From Thamnidium elegans (Eukaryota; Mucoromycota; Mucoromycetes; Mucorales; Mucoraceae), in contig JAIXMG010000002.1 of NCBI GenBank assembly GCA_025201345.1, positions 310,001 through 374,000 on the forward strand: 64,000 nucleotides of DNA. Reading direction: 5' to 3'. Numbering within the stretch: the stretch's first letter is position 1; each line of letters starts with the position of its first letter. Positions 23,489 through 33,480 of the stretch are shown here, one piece after another. The notes below the pieces were generated by a model. It saw only the letters and a list, made by a program, of their open reading frames with translations, had not been told where the DNA came from and ran no database searches. Made by a program: the position numbers and the translations under genes.

Positions 23489-24114
23489 TCAATGGCATTG
23501 AATTGATTTATTAGCTGTTAATCTACCATTACTAAAAATAAAATGTCCAAATCCTGCACCTAATACTGTAGCAATCATAAGGTATCCATTGTATGTCATA
23601 AATACGAGCATAAGCCAAAAGCTAATAGCTACTAATATGGCATACATACTGGAGCGAATAAATTCCCTCTTCTTTGATAATCTATCAGTTTATTTTATCA
23701 GATGATGCACAAAAATCTATAAATAATACTTTTAGTTACCTGTTATGCTGTTGATAAGCATGGACCATGGTCTGTCCTTCCATAACCGGTTCATCATCTT
23801 CACTTCTTGATAATAAAATCTCGGCTTCTGTCCACTTACTTTCAATTTGACTAACGTAAGATCTAATCCATTCGTAGCCTGCTGCAATACAAAAAATAGC
23901 CACACATGACAAGATTAAACTGATGGGTCCTTGAATATGCCACCAACGAAACACGACACACGTATCTTCAATTTGCCAATTAAACAACATCTAATTTATC
24001 CTTATTTAAGTCTTTATATAAATATATATATATATATATAAAAGTTTACTTTACATTCATTTTACAAGAAGCAGCAGGCATATCCATACCACCGTGTCCA
24101 GCGTGAGAATCCAT
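23489..24114 (-). CDS. CTR-family copper transporter
   Basis: Trimeric Cu(I) transporter. Three exons: 24114-24055, 23990-23740 and 23681-23489, 167 aa. The N-terminus is short and Met/His-rich (HAGHGGMDMP), typical of copper-capturing ends. After FNWQIEDTCVVFRWWHIQ, TM1 is GPISLILSCVAIFCIAAGYEW. A polar loop follows. TM2 and TM3 lie in ILVAISFWLMLVFMTYNGY and LMIATVLGAGFGHFIF, containing the family MxxxM (MLVFM) and GxxxG (GAGFG) motifs. The small size and short N-terminus resemble Ctr2-type (vacuolar) or Ctr4-like members; localisation cannot be settled. The C-terminal QCH-type end carries Cys and His, as in many CTRs. Confidence 0.92.
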
Positions 24115-24441
24115 ACGTACAAAAAAAAAATTTAAACAGGAGTGAGAGAGAAAAAGAAAAAGAAAAAAAAAGAAAGTATGCGGGAAAATATAATAAGCAG
24201 ACTGACCTATCAGAAAAAAGCAGAATAATGCAAGTTTTGATTGGATACATTGTATTCCTTGGCTTATTTTGTAAAACGCCCTCATGATATTTATATAAGT
24301 GACGCAAATTGGCGAGCAAACAAGCAAGAGAGAAAGAGGTATAAAAACTTGTTATTTTTAACTTTTTCATTTTTTTTTCCCTTTTTATTTAACTTTTCTT
24401 TTTTTTCTTTTCTTCCTTGTAAACTTGCTTATATTTGTAGT

Positions 24442-25671
24442 ATGGAGAAAACAACACATTTACGTATTGTACCTCACCTTGATACATCACCCAACTCACT
24501 TGTATTTGATGTTATCGAACGTGACCTACACAACGATACTGTGTTAAAAATTGGTAGATTCACAGACAGATTTCATAACCTCGATCGTATTACCTTTAGG
24601 AGCAAAGTAGTTAGTAGAGGTCACGCTGAAATATTTATAGAAAATAATCAAGTAAAAAAGTTATACACACACACATACATTATATACACGGTTAACACCT
24701 TTTTGTTATTGTTATAGTTTTATATACGTGATACTAGATCATCATCAGGTACATTTGTTAATAGAGCAAGATTAAGTCCACCCAACCAAGAATCAAAACC
24801 ATTCTTATTACACCATGGAGATGTCATTCAATTAGGTGTTGATTATCAAGGTGGCATTGAAGGTAATAATTCTATAACATTTTTTTTTTCTGTCCTTATT
24901 GTGTTTGATGACTAAAAAGAAAACAATAACAATAACAAAAAGAAATTTATCGTTGTGTAAAAATGAGAATTGAAATCAATCAAACCAAAATGAACCAACT
25001 TCCATCTTCTTACTGGTAAAAAAAAGAAGTATAGTATATAGCAATTATTAAAAAACTAATCATTAATTTTACAGTTTAAATTCATTCAAGTCCCTGAGAA
25101 ATTTAACTGCAAAAGACGAAGACGAAATAGACGAATGTTGTATTTGTTTATACGCAATTGCACCTTTTCAAGCTTTATTTGTTGCTCCTTGTTCTCACTC
25201 ATTTCACTTCAAGTGTTGTTACCCTTTATTACAAAATTATCCCGGATTTACTTGTCCATTGTGTCGATCTTATGCAGACTTGAATGCTAATGTTGCCATC
25301 GATACGGAAGAGGCAATAATAATATAAATTTTAAAAAAAATCAACTGATATTACACGTACTAAAAATTACCTATCATATCAACAATTAGGTCATTCAAAT
25401 GTTAAAGGGCTCACAACCTTCTTCCTCTTCCTCCCCTCCAACAGGAACCGTTATTGAAAGTAAGCTTAATTTATTCGTCATTTTTGTCACCATAGTAATA
25501 ATTAAAGCATCTCTTTCAGATTTCCATGCCAATAAAGTTGATAATATACACGTGCATTGTAAGTTAAAAGCTCCTTTAATCCCACTTGCTAAAAATACTA
25601 AAAAAAAAAAAACTCCCTCGCCTTTCTCTCCTTTTATAGTGGATAGTCTAATTCTACCTGATGATGTATAA
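24442..25671 (+). CDS. DMA1: FHA-RING E3 ubiquitin ligase (Dma1/Dma2/CHFR-like)
   Basis: Phosphothreonine-reading FHA domain joined to a RING finger; yeast Dma1/2 and S. pombe Dma1 act in the spindle checkpoint and septation. Core exons: 24442-24651, 24718-24862, 24943-25015 and 25075 onward. The FHA domain carries IGRFTD, VVSRGHAEI and SSSGTFVN. The RING has CCICLYAIAPFQALFVAPCSH, FHFKCC and FTCPLCR. Read straight on, exon 4 stops at 25327 after DTEEAIII. However, three further exon-like segments (25390-25459, 25520-25558, 25640-25671) follow, in mutual phase, with good AG acceptors and ending LDSLILPDDV. Joining them needs a GC donor at 25313. The end coordinate includes them; the core alone ends at 25327. 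Confidence 0.9.
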
Positions 25672-25894
25672 ATATTTGTAATACCCACCCAACCCCCATA
25701 TATTTTTGTATCATTAAAATAAACACACAAACCCCTCCCTCCCAAACTCAATCTTATATTCACACGCACATATACATATACACACAGACAACACAAAATA
25801 TTTTTTTTTTCAAAAAATTTGTATATAAAAAAATGTATAATTTTTGAGATTTATAAAGAGAAAGAGAGAAAAACCATAAAAAAATTTAAAAGAT

Positions 25895-26353
25895 TTACTC
25901 CTGAGATCTGAGACGAGCACCAGCGTTAGTAACCTTGACGTTAAGTTGAGCAGCACGTTCAAGAATAGAAACACGCTTCTTGGAAGAAACGTTGTGAGCG
26001 ATTTCAGCAGCATAAGAACGGTTGTGCATCAACAAGAGGTTAAGTTCACGAACGTTGGAGACAACGAACTTACGGAAACCGTTGGGCAAGATGTTACGGG
26101 TCTTCTTGGCGGAACCGTAACCAATCTTGGGCATAGGGGCTTGACCCTTGAAACGTCTACGCATGTTACAATCAATACCCTTGGGCTTTCTCCAAGATTC
26201 CTATTGCACACAAAATGTCAGTTTGCTTTTGTACTTTTTTAATGCTGCATTCTTTCTACTTACACCAACACGCATGAAACGGTTAGATTGATGACGCTTG
26301 AAGGTAGCGGTACGCTTCTTGATAATGTTATGCTTGACAGCAGGAGTGACCAT
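25895..26353 (-). CDS. RPL32: 60S ribosomal protein eL32
   Basis: Structural protein of the cytosolic large ribosomal subunit. Two exons: 26353-26264 and 26200-25895, 131 aa, the standard length. Sequence starts [20 protein letters not shown] and contains [29 protein letters not shown] and [13 protein letters not shown]. Codon use is strongly biased to C-ending codons, as in other highly expressed genes here. The single intron after codon 30 has GTAAGT/AG borders. The long stretch after its start codon on the right side holds the promoter. Confidence 0.98.
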
Positions 26354-27255
26354 TGTTTACTACACAATAAGGATTCTGTTTAATTCATTGTACTTTTATT
26401 TTAAATGAATGAATTTAAAAAAAAAATAATGAAAGAAGGCGAGATTTCCATCCATGGTTTGAATAATGTCGCATGTCCAAAATCGTTTTTTTTTTTTTTT
26501 TTTTTTTCTATCGTCTAAAATTCTATACGTGTTTTTTTTTCTCTCTCTTTTTTTTAAAAATGGATGGATGGTGTTCTAATCTCTTTTTTTTTTTTTGTAT
26601 GTCGTCTTCTTTCATTGATTTTTTTTTCCAAGTATCAACTTACTCTCAGGACTAATGGATGGATGCAAAGAGGAAGTGAAAAAAAATCTATCACCTTTTT
26701 CGCTTTACGCTCGCTCTCCCACACACTCACTTGCCTCTCTCTTTCAAGCGCGCACAATGCAATTTTTCCGGACGGAGAATGAAAACATATTTTTTAAAGG
26801 AGTACACTTATCACTCATACTTTACAGCTATTTATAACTTGTAAAAAACAAAAAGCATTTCTTATTTGTGAAATAAGTAGCGCAAGGAATGTTGCTACAA
26901 AGGGGATAATAGAGCTCTCTCTCTCTCTTTTTTATTGCAGGAAATCAGGATTTAGTAGAGATACAATATGTCTTTTTTTATATAATAACATCATGATTAC
27001 AACTGTTTTAATATATTACACAGCTTAAACTCAATTTCCTTAAATTTTTTTTAGGGAGAACAGTATTATCAATTGTTAAACTCGGATAAAATTCAATTAT
27101 GAGGCGTAACCTACTCAAACTGATTGGTTATAACAAATGAAGCAACTAAGAAGCCTTATGTGTGTGTGTTTTTCTCTACAGAAAAAAACTTCCAAACCAT
27201 ATTTATACAAATATAAAAAAGAAAAAAAACCTATATATTATATACTTTTAGCCTT

Positions 27256-27294
<39 letters not shown>

Positions 27295-27308
27295 TTATCT
27301 TTATAACA
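26354..27308. other. RPL32 promoter region and 5' flank of the next gene
   Basis: About 950 bp between two divergent start codons. It contains long T runs (26490-26507, 26581-26596, 27261-27289) and CT-rich stretches. Short frames around 26473-26837 are low-complexity and are not accepted as genes. Confidence 0.5.
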
Positions 27309-27954
27309 ATGGAAAGTCCACAAAGAAATGAAAGTTTCCCAAAACGTATTCGATCTGTATCTGCGCGTCTCTTTTCAATTAACAATGAGTCAACTGTTCA
27401 TGCTAAACGCACTTCGTGTCACATCATGGCATCATCACCAGAACATCACAGTATATTAAATCCATCCAAATGGTTTCCTCGTATGCGCTACCGCTCTTCA
27501 TCTTCTGCATCTTCCACATTCTCTCTTGTATTTTCATCTTCTGTAAATTCTTCTTTTACAGAACCTTGTCTTCCGCAGTTTTCTGAAAGCCATCATTTAG
27601 AGCACCATGTGTCACTAGAATCTGTATCTTCGGAACTAGAAGAGCTATATAAAGTTGCAAAAGAAGAGGTAATTATAAACAATTAGATGTTCTACCAAAG
27701 AACTTTTATACTAATATATCTTGTTGTAGATTGCATGTGCTACCGAAACTCAAGGTTCTATTTATTTTGAGGGTGATAGAGTAACCGCTCATACAGCACT
27801 AGAATCGTGTCAATCAAAATATGACTCTGTCATGCATATGTTTAAAGAAACTGCTAATGCCGTCAAGTTTAGATTTCGATGGGAATCAGATCTTTTTCAT
27901 CTCAAAATCGCTTTCGATTCATTACCAAAGATTAGTTCATCAATATATGATTAG
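27309..27954 (+). CDS. Ser-rich protein, family not recognised
   Basis: Two exons, 27309-27668 and 27730-27954, in phase, 194 aa. The first 100 residues are basic and Ser-rich (MESPQRNESFPKRIRSVSAR), probably disordered. The second half is acidic then mixed: SSELEELYKVAKEEIACATE, then FEGDRVTAHTALESC, and a compact end FRFRWESDLFHLKIAFDSLP. No TM, signal peptide or known motif is seen. The clean GTAATT/TAG intron in phase supports a real gene. I do not recognise the family. Confidence 0.65.
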
Positions 27955-29188
27955 TTTTTAGATATATATTTTGTAATCCTTTTCTTTTGTACCATATTGA
28001 TATATGTACATATCTTACCATGATTGTAACACAACCTACATATTACACAAACATTACTTCTATTTTTTTTCTAAAAAAAAAAACGGTAATAAATTCGGCC
28101 TTGGCTCATAGCATTATTTTTATTATGTATACAATGCTGTCAGAGGGGAAGGTTGCAATTTTTTTTAGGATAATTATTTATCACACTGATAAATAACGTG
28201 ATTTAACTTTTTTTTTTTAAAAAAAAACAGTTTATTTGTTGAAGCATTTATCGACTGGAAAGGTCAAACCGGAAGAAACAGAAAGAATGAAGTAGAAGGG
28301 TAAGTTTTATATGCAAATAAAATTTAGTCCCACAAATATTTTTGACATTTAATGTTTTTGTGTAGGAAAACTGCCAAACACGGTTTATGTGCGTTGATGC
28401 CAATGACTTTGTACATTAAAAAATCACACTGTAGCTTTTTTTATTCGACACACAGTTTGCTTTGACTTTCTCTATATTATTTGTTTTAGCCATCGCTGTC
28501 AGTATGGAAGATGAATTAACCTATTACATTTATCATAAAATCGGCAACAATTCGCCTCTCAAAAAGATAACTGAGGCTCGCTACTACTGAAGTTAGTGAT
28601 GAAGGCACTGCTAAAGGAAAAAAAAAACTACCTTTAACATCACTTGGAAGGTTCAAAGTATCTTGGTTTACTTACGCACAAAGTCTATAAAAAAAATGAA
28701 TAATTCTATATTGAAAGTACTGAATCAAGTCTGAAAGAACAAGTATCGTTACAGAGCCACTAGTGACAAAGTCGTGTTTTACAAGTTTCCTTCGAAGAGG
28801 TTACTGTAACTGATAACAAGACAAAAAAATTAAAAACATTGCTTAACAATTTATCGTGCTTCTCTCACTCACACCTCTCATTAAATCATGAGCACGAATC
28901 ATGTCCTTGTTTCTTGGTTTGGGTAATGTTTCATCCAACGTATTACAATAAGAGCAATCAACATGTAAAAATATACAAAGTACCATAGACATGTCCTAGT
29001 TAAACTTCTATTATGACTACTTTGCTTCAAGCCGATCGTAAGACGTTTTACCATCGCTCTAAATTTCCCCTCCCCCCCCCCCCCCCACATACTAGGACTT
29101 AATGTACCAAATTCTCTTAACCGGGGTGTCAGTTTAAGTAGAATTTCTCCTGAATAATTTCATAGGATATTCAGTTCAATAAATTCAG

Positions 29189-29219
<31 letters not shown>

Positions 29220-29299
29220 CAGTGGTGAAACCAATAAAAATCTCGCAGTATTTTTTTAAAAAATCTTTCCTTTTCTCCTCTTTATTATACTTTTTTATA
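27955..29299. other. Intergenic region with a gene relic near 28.2-28.6 kb
   Basis: The stretch 28228-28590 reads on the plus strand as two exon-like pieces, FVEAFIDWKGQTGRN with a GTAAG-like donor, then a GTAG acceptor and KTAKHGLCALMPMTLYIKK. A further frame includes SMEDELTYYIYHKIGNNSPL and then stops. No start codon or family signature is seen, so this looks like a decayed gene or element fragment. The rest is AT-rich; a C run at 29071-29086 and a T run at 29190-29216 are present. Confidence 0.4.
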
Positions 29300-29467
29300 A
29301 TGTCAAGACACAGAGCTGTAAGAAACTTGGATATCGACGGTAAGAAAACAACAACAACAAAAACACCCACGCAATGCCTAGAACAAAAGTTATTTATACA
29401 CTGTATACTATTTAGATATTTTACAAGAAGACGATTATGACAGTGAATACGATGAGGACGCTAGTAA

Positions 29468-29503
<36 letters not shown>

Positions 29504-32298
29504 TGTAATTTTTGTTGACGTTTTGTATTCGTAGTTGACGAAACAGCCATTTCAACCGAGGATTTAGAGACTCTAGAGGAAGCTTTAACGTATATCTACA
29601 GCATTATTGGAGAGGACACAGTACTTTCTGAAAAGGAGATAAAGGAAACTTTATGGAATTCTTACTTTGATACCGAAGAGACTTTAAATTGGGCACTTGG
29701 TAACTATTTAAAAAAGATGGGGTGGGGGTTTCACAGCGTACTGATTTTTATTGTAGAGAAAATCGAAAAGGTTAAAGCAATCGAGGAAAAGAAGAAGGCT
29801 AAAGAGGAAGCCAAGAAAGGTAAACAGTTTTTTTTTTTATGACATAGAGAAAGAGGAAGAACTCCGACATGTATTTTCGTTTTTTTTTTTTTTGCGTTTT
29901 TTTTTTTACTTTTTTCGTGCTCTTTTTTCAAAAAAAAAAAAAAAAAAAGTAAAACAGGTAAAAAGAACGAAAACTAAACAGAAAAGAAAAAACTCCAACT
30001 AATGTTTTCTAGAATGAGCGATCGACCTTCACTTTCCAGTTTAGCTAATTTAGCCTCATCTAAAAAAAAGACTTCTTCACTTGCTTCATTAGCCTCACAA
30101 GCAAAACCTGTTTCTTCTTTACAAAGTTTAGCGCAAAGAAACTCTATACAAAAGACGATACCTTCCAGCACCAACAGCCTATCTCATTTAGCCTCACGTA
30201 CCAGTAACAACGCACTTGGTTCATTAGCCAGTTTAGCTAAAAAGCAACCAACGACCAAACCTATTTTGACGCATACACCACCTGTAAAACCACCACCTGT
30301 TATTAAACCCCAAGTTGTTGTTGTCAAAGAAGAAAAAGAAGAAGAAATCATGGAAAATGCATTGATTGCTAAACCGTCTACGGCAGCCCAATTCTTATTT
30401 CAGGATTTACCTACCCACCCTACTTCTTTAGAACCTGTCAGTTCCAAAGTATCTACAATTCCTGTGTTTACATTCAACCAACCTAGTCCTGACGATATCG
30501 TACTTTCTGCGCAAAACCAACGTACCAACAACAAAAAGAACTTATAGTTCTTTCTCTTTCTCTCTTATCATAAAAACCATAAAAAAAAAAAAAAAAAAAC
30601 TAACCATTTCAATTTAACACAAAATAGCTACCGCCGAAAAAAAAGCTGCTGCTGCTGCTGCCGCCGTCACCGCCGCTGCCAAACCCAAATCCTCCAGAAA
30701 AGAAGAAGATCCCGTCGAATTTCTATCCGATGAAGAAGACCTCTCGCAAGAAATGAGCGCCATGGGCTTCAAGACACACTCAGAACCACTAGCTAAGATC
30801 CCCAGCTCCAAACGAGTCAACGTCCTGGAAGAATTCGAAAAGCGATCTGGCGCCAAGCCCAAACTCAACCTGGTTGTGATCGGCCACGTCGATGCCGGAA
30901 AATCCACCTTGATGGGACATTTTCTTTACGCCTTGGGCCAAGTGAACGAACGCACCATGAAGAAATTCGAGCGCGATTCGCAAAAGATCGGTAAGGGCTC
31001 CTTCGCGTTTGCTTGGGTATTAGATGAAACTGGAGAAGAAAGAGATCGTGGTATTACAATGGATATTGCTACCAATCATTTTGAAACCCAAAATAAAAGC
31101 TTTACGCTAATGGATGCACCTGGGCATCGTGATTTTATTCCAAATATGATTTCAGGTACAGCACAAGCGGATGCTGCTATTTTAGTAGTGGATGCTTCTA
31201 TCAATGCGTTTGAAGCTGGGTTTGATGCAGGTGGACAAACGAAAGAACATGCTGTCTTGGCTAGAAGTTTAGGTGTACAACAATTGATTGTAGCAATTAA
31301 TAAATTGGATACTGTATCTTGGAATGAAGCTAGATTTAAAGAAGTACAAGCTAAATTAGGTGCTTATTTGGTTCAGGTTGGATTTAAAAAGAACAATGTA
31401 GTGTTTGTACCTTTGTCTGGTTTAACTGGAGAAAATTTGGTTAAAAAGAGCGAGATTCCCGAATTGACAAGTTGGTATAAAGGTACTTGTTTATTGGATC
31501 AGATTGATAAGTTTAGTCCACCCATGAGATTATTGGATAGACCATTGAGAATGCGCGTGACAGATTTCTTTAAAGGTGGTATTGGAAGTAGTGGGGGTGT
31601 TTCCGTAGCTGGTAATATTGAGTCGGGTACAATTCAAGTAGGTGAACAAATCATGATTGTGCCTGGTGGAGAAATTGGATACGTTAAAAGTAAGTTTTGA
31701 TGGTACTTGATATAAATATAAATAATTAACTAATGTTTTTTCTTCTTCTTCTGTAGCTATGCAAGTGAATGAAGAACCAGCTACTTGGGCAGCCGCTGGT
31801 GATTCTATTTTAATGACATTAGTACAACTTGATATTTTAAATTTAAGGTAAGACAAAAGTAAAAAAAAAAAAAAAATAACGAAATATTCATGCGAAAAAA
31901 AACACATTTTTTTTTTTAGCAACGGATGTATTGTTTGTACGCCATCAAGACCAGTCCCTGTCACCGGTTTATTCGAAGCACAAATTGTAGTATTCGATAT
32001 CCGTATTCCAATTACGCCTGGATACCCAGTTGTTCTTCACCATGGCAGTCTAGACGAACCCGCATTTGTGTATAAGTTAATCGAAGTGCTTGATAAATCC
32101 ACTGGACAAGTGATAAAGAACAACCCTCGTTGCTTAACCAAAGGCATGACCGCAAAGATTCAAATTAAACTCTCTCAACGTCCTATTCCTTTAGAAACAT
32201 TTAAAGATAATAAGCAATTGGGTCGTATTATGTTGCGTAAAGATGGTGAAACTGTTGCTGCTGGTGTAGTAAATGAAATTTTAACTTTTGGTTCTTAA
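29300..32298 (+). CDS. HBS1: HBS1 ribosome-rescue GTPase with SKI7-type cassette exon
   Basis: eRF3/EF-1alpha-like GTPase that works with Dom34/Pelota on stalled ribosomes. Exons: 29300-29339, 29416-29463, 29535-29699, 29757-29819, cassette 29982-30521, 30628-31689, 31757-31847 and 31920-32298. All phases agree. Skipping the cassette gives 615 aa (yeast Hbs1 611); including it gives 795 aa (yeast Ski7 747). The HBS1-N domain is seen in [19 protein letters not shown] and [16 protein letters not shown]. GTPase motifs: GHVDAGKS (about residue 191 in the short form), [15 protein letters not shown] and NKLD. Two beta-barrel domains follow, ending [10 protein letters not shown]. An Ala-rich, GC-rich linker precedes the GTPase domain. 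A decayed copy of the 3' end lies at 37.2-37.7 kb. Confidence 0.96.
29982..30521 (+). other. Symmetric phase 1-1 SKI7-like cassette exon of HBS1
   Basis: Exactly 540 nt, entered and left in phase 1, so it can be skipped without a frameshift. The acceptor is CTAAACAG at 29974-29981 and the donor is CAAC|GTACC. It encodes repeated Ser-Leu-Ala units ([34 protein letters not shown]), a Pro/acidic stretch, then [16 protein letters not shown]. Such repeats and a PSPDD motif characterise the exon that turns HBS1 into a SKI7-like exosome adaptor in other eukaryotes. Function here is inferred. Confidence 0.75.
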
Positions 32299-32364
32299 AA
32301 ATTATTTTTTTTGATGTGTATAAATAATAAAAAAGTTGGGTCAGTTTTTTTTTTTTTTTCCCAA

Positions 32365-32642
32365 AATACTATAGTTGCCGAAGCGATGGATGAAGAAGTG
32401 GTACACACCCAACCCTGGTATAGAAGACTCTTCTAACATAGTATAGTTTAATAATTTAGTTTAGTATAAGTTCATTTAATCCCACCCAAAAAAAAAAAAT
32501 TGAATTATATAATTAGCTTGCTTGAAAGATCTGGGGAAATAGGGATTACTATTATTTTTTATTATTATATTATCTGAAAATAAAGCGCGGCTCGGAGAGC
32601 TTGTACCATTTCTTCATCCATCGCTTCGACAACTATAGTATT
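32365..32642. repeat. 40-bp inverted repeats flanking 198 bp (MITE-like)
   Basis: Left arm 32365-32404 and right arm 32603-32642 are reverse complements with 38 of 40 identities, starting AATACTATAGTTG. A CCAA extends both arms with a 2-bp offset. The enclosed 198 bp has no coding sequence. The element sits 66 bp after the HBS1 stop. Read inward, both arms look like an exon start after a TATAG acceptor. I find no obvious target-site duplication. Confidence 0.75.
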
Positions 32643-32700
32643 GGTCACTTTTCTGAATGCCAATTGGTCGCTTTTCCGAAAACCAATTGGTCACCCCTTT
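32640..32700. repeat. 23-bp tandem repeats before transposase relic
   Basis: Two 23-bp units and a partial third, each starting ATTGGTC followed by G or A and CTTTTC-like sequence. They lie just upstream of the transposase relic and may be subterminal repeats of that element. Confidence 0.6.
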
Positions 32701-32756
32701 AAATAAATTGTTTCTCTCAAGTGCTAGTCATAGCTTTTTCCGTTATTAATTTGAAA

Positions 32757-33480
32757 ATGGATTCTAATATTACTTTTTATTCTGAGGATGGGAGAGGAAA
32801 CATCTTTGACGATAACGGCAACCAAGCAGCAGCATACGACGAGGTCCCTTCTTTCCGTCTTAAGAAGATAACTGATCTTAAGAAGCTAGTCAAAAACAAT
32901 AATTATTTAGAATTACACGAGATTGAAGTCCCTGATGTTAGCATGAAGGAGGCTCCTATTAAAAACGAAAGAGATATTGAGTATAACATTTATATCGAGA
33001 AATACAGGCTGCTGTATCTTTATTATGTTTTCGAAAAAGGCATGAAAAATAAGGAAGCTGCGGCAGCTGCAAATGTCAACTTGCATACTGCACGTAAATG
33101 GAAGCAGAAATACCAACAGAACCCGGAAGAGTATGTACCTTACAAGTTGACAAATTTAGTCCCTTCTCGTCCAGTAAGCCAGTTAGACGATAGACACAAA
33201 GATCATTTGGTAAAGTTTTTTGATGAAAACAAAAGGACTACTATTGATGACGCCGTCAAAGATTTGACACAAAGCTTTGAAAATCTTGAAAAATGAATGC
33301 AGCCTTTCTATCAAAAAAATTTCAAGGCATCTTACTGCGAGAAATAGCCCTGTTGTGATCGAAAAGCGCGCTATTTGGGTGGAGGAATGGTTAGCGAAAG
33401 GGATGCTTTACCTTCAGAATTATGTATTTTTAGATGAGTCAGGATTTGACATCAATATGACTCGCGAAAGAGCTGATTAG
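32757..33480 (+). pseudogene. Tc1/mariner-type transposase relic
   Basis: Frame 1 starts MDSNITFYSEDGRG and holds a helix-turn-helix-like region (NKEAAAAANVNLHTARKWKQ) and a linker RPVSQLDDRHKDHLVKFF, stopping at 33294. A second frame continues the similarity (KNECSLSIKKISRHLTAR) and contains YVFLDESGFD, the first catalytic Asp of a DDE_3 fold, before a stop at 33478. About a dozen residues appear missing at the first break and most of the catalytic core (second Asp and the last acid) is missing after the second. The element is therefore dead. The family call rests on pattern memory of Tc1-like transposases in fungi. Confidence 0.75.

Noticed and set aside
25399..25671. Independent 90-codon gene
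   Set aside because: The continuous frame passes through two evident introns; the spliced segments fit better as extra exons of the FHA-RING gene.
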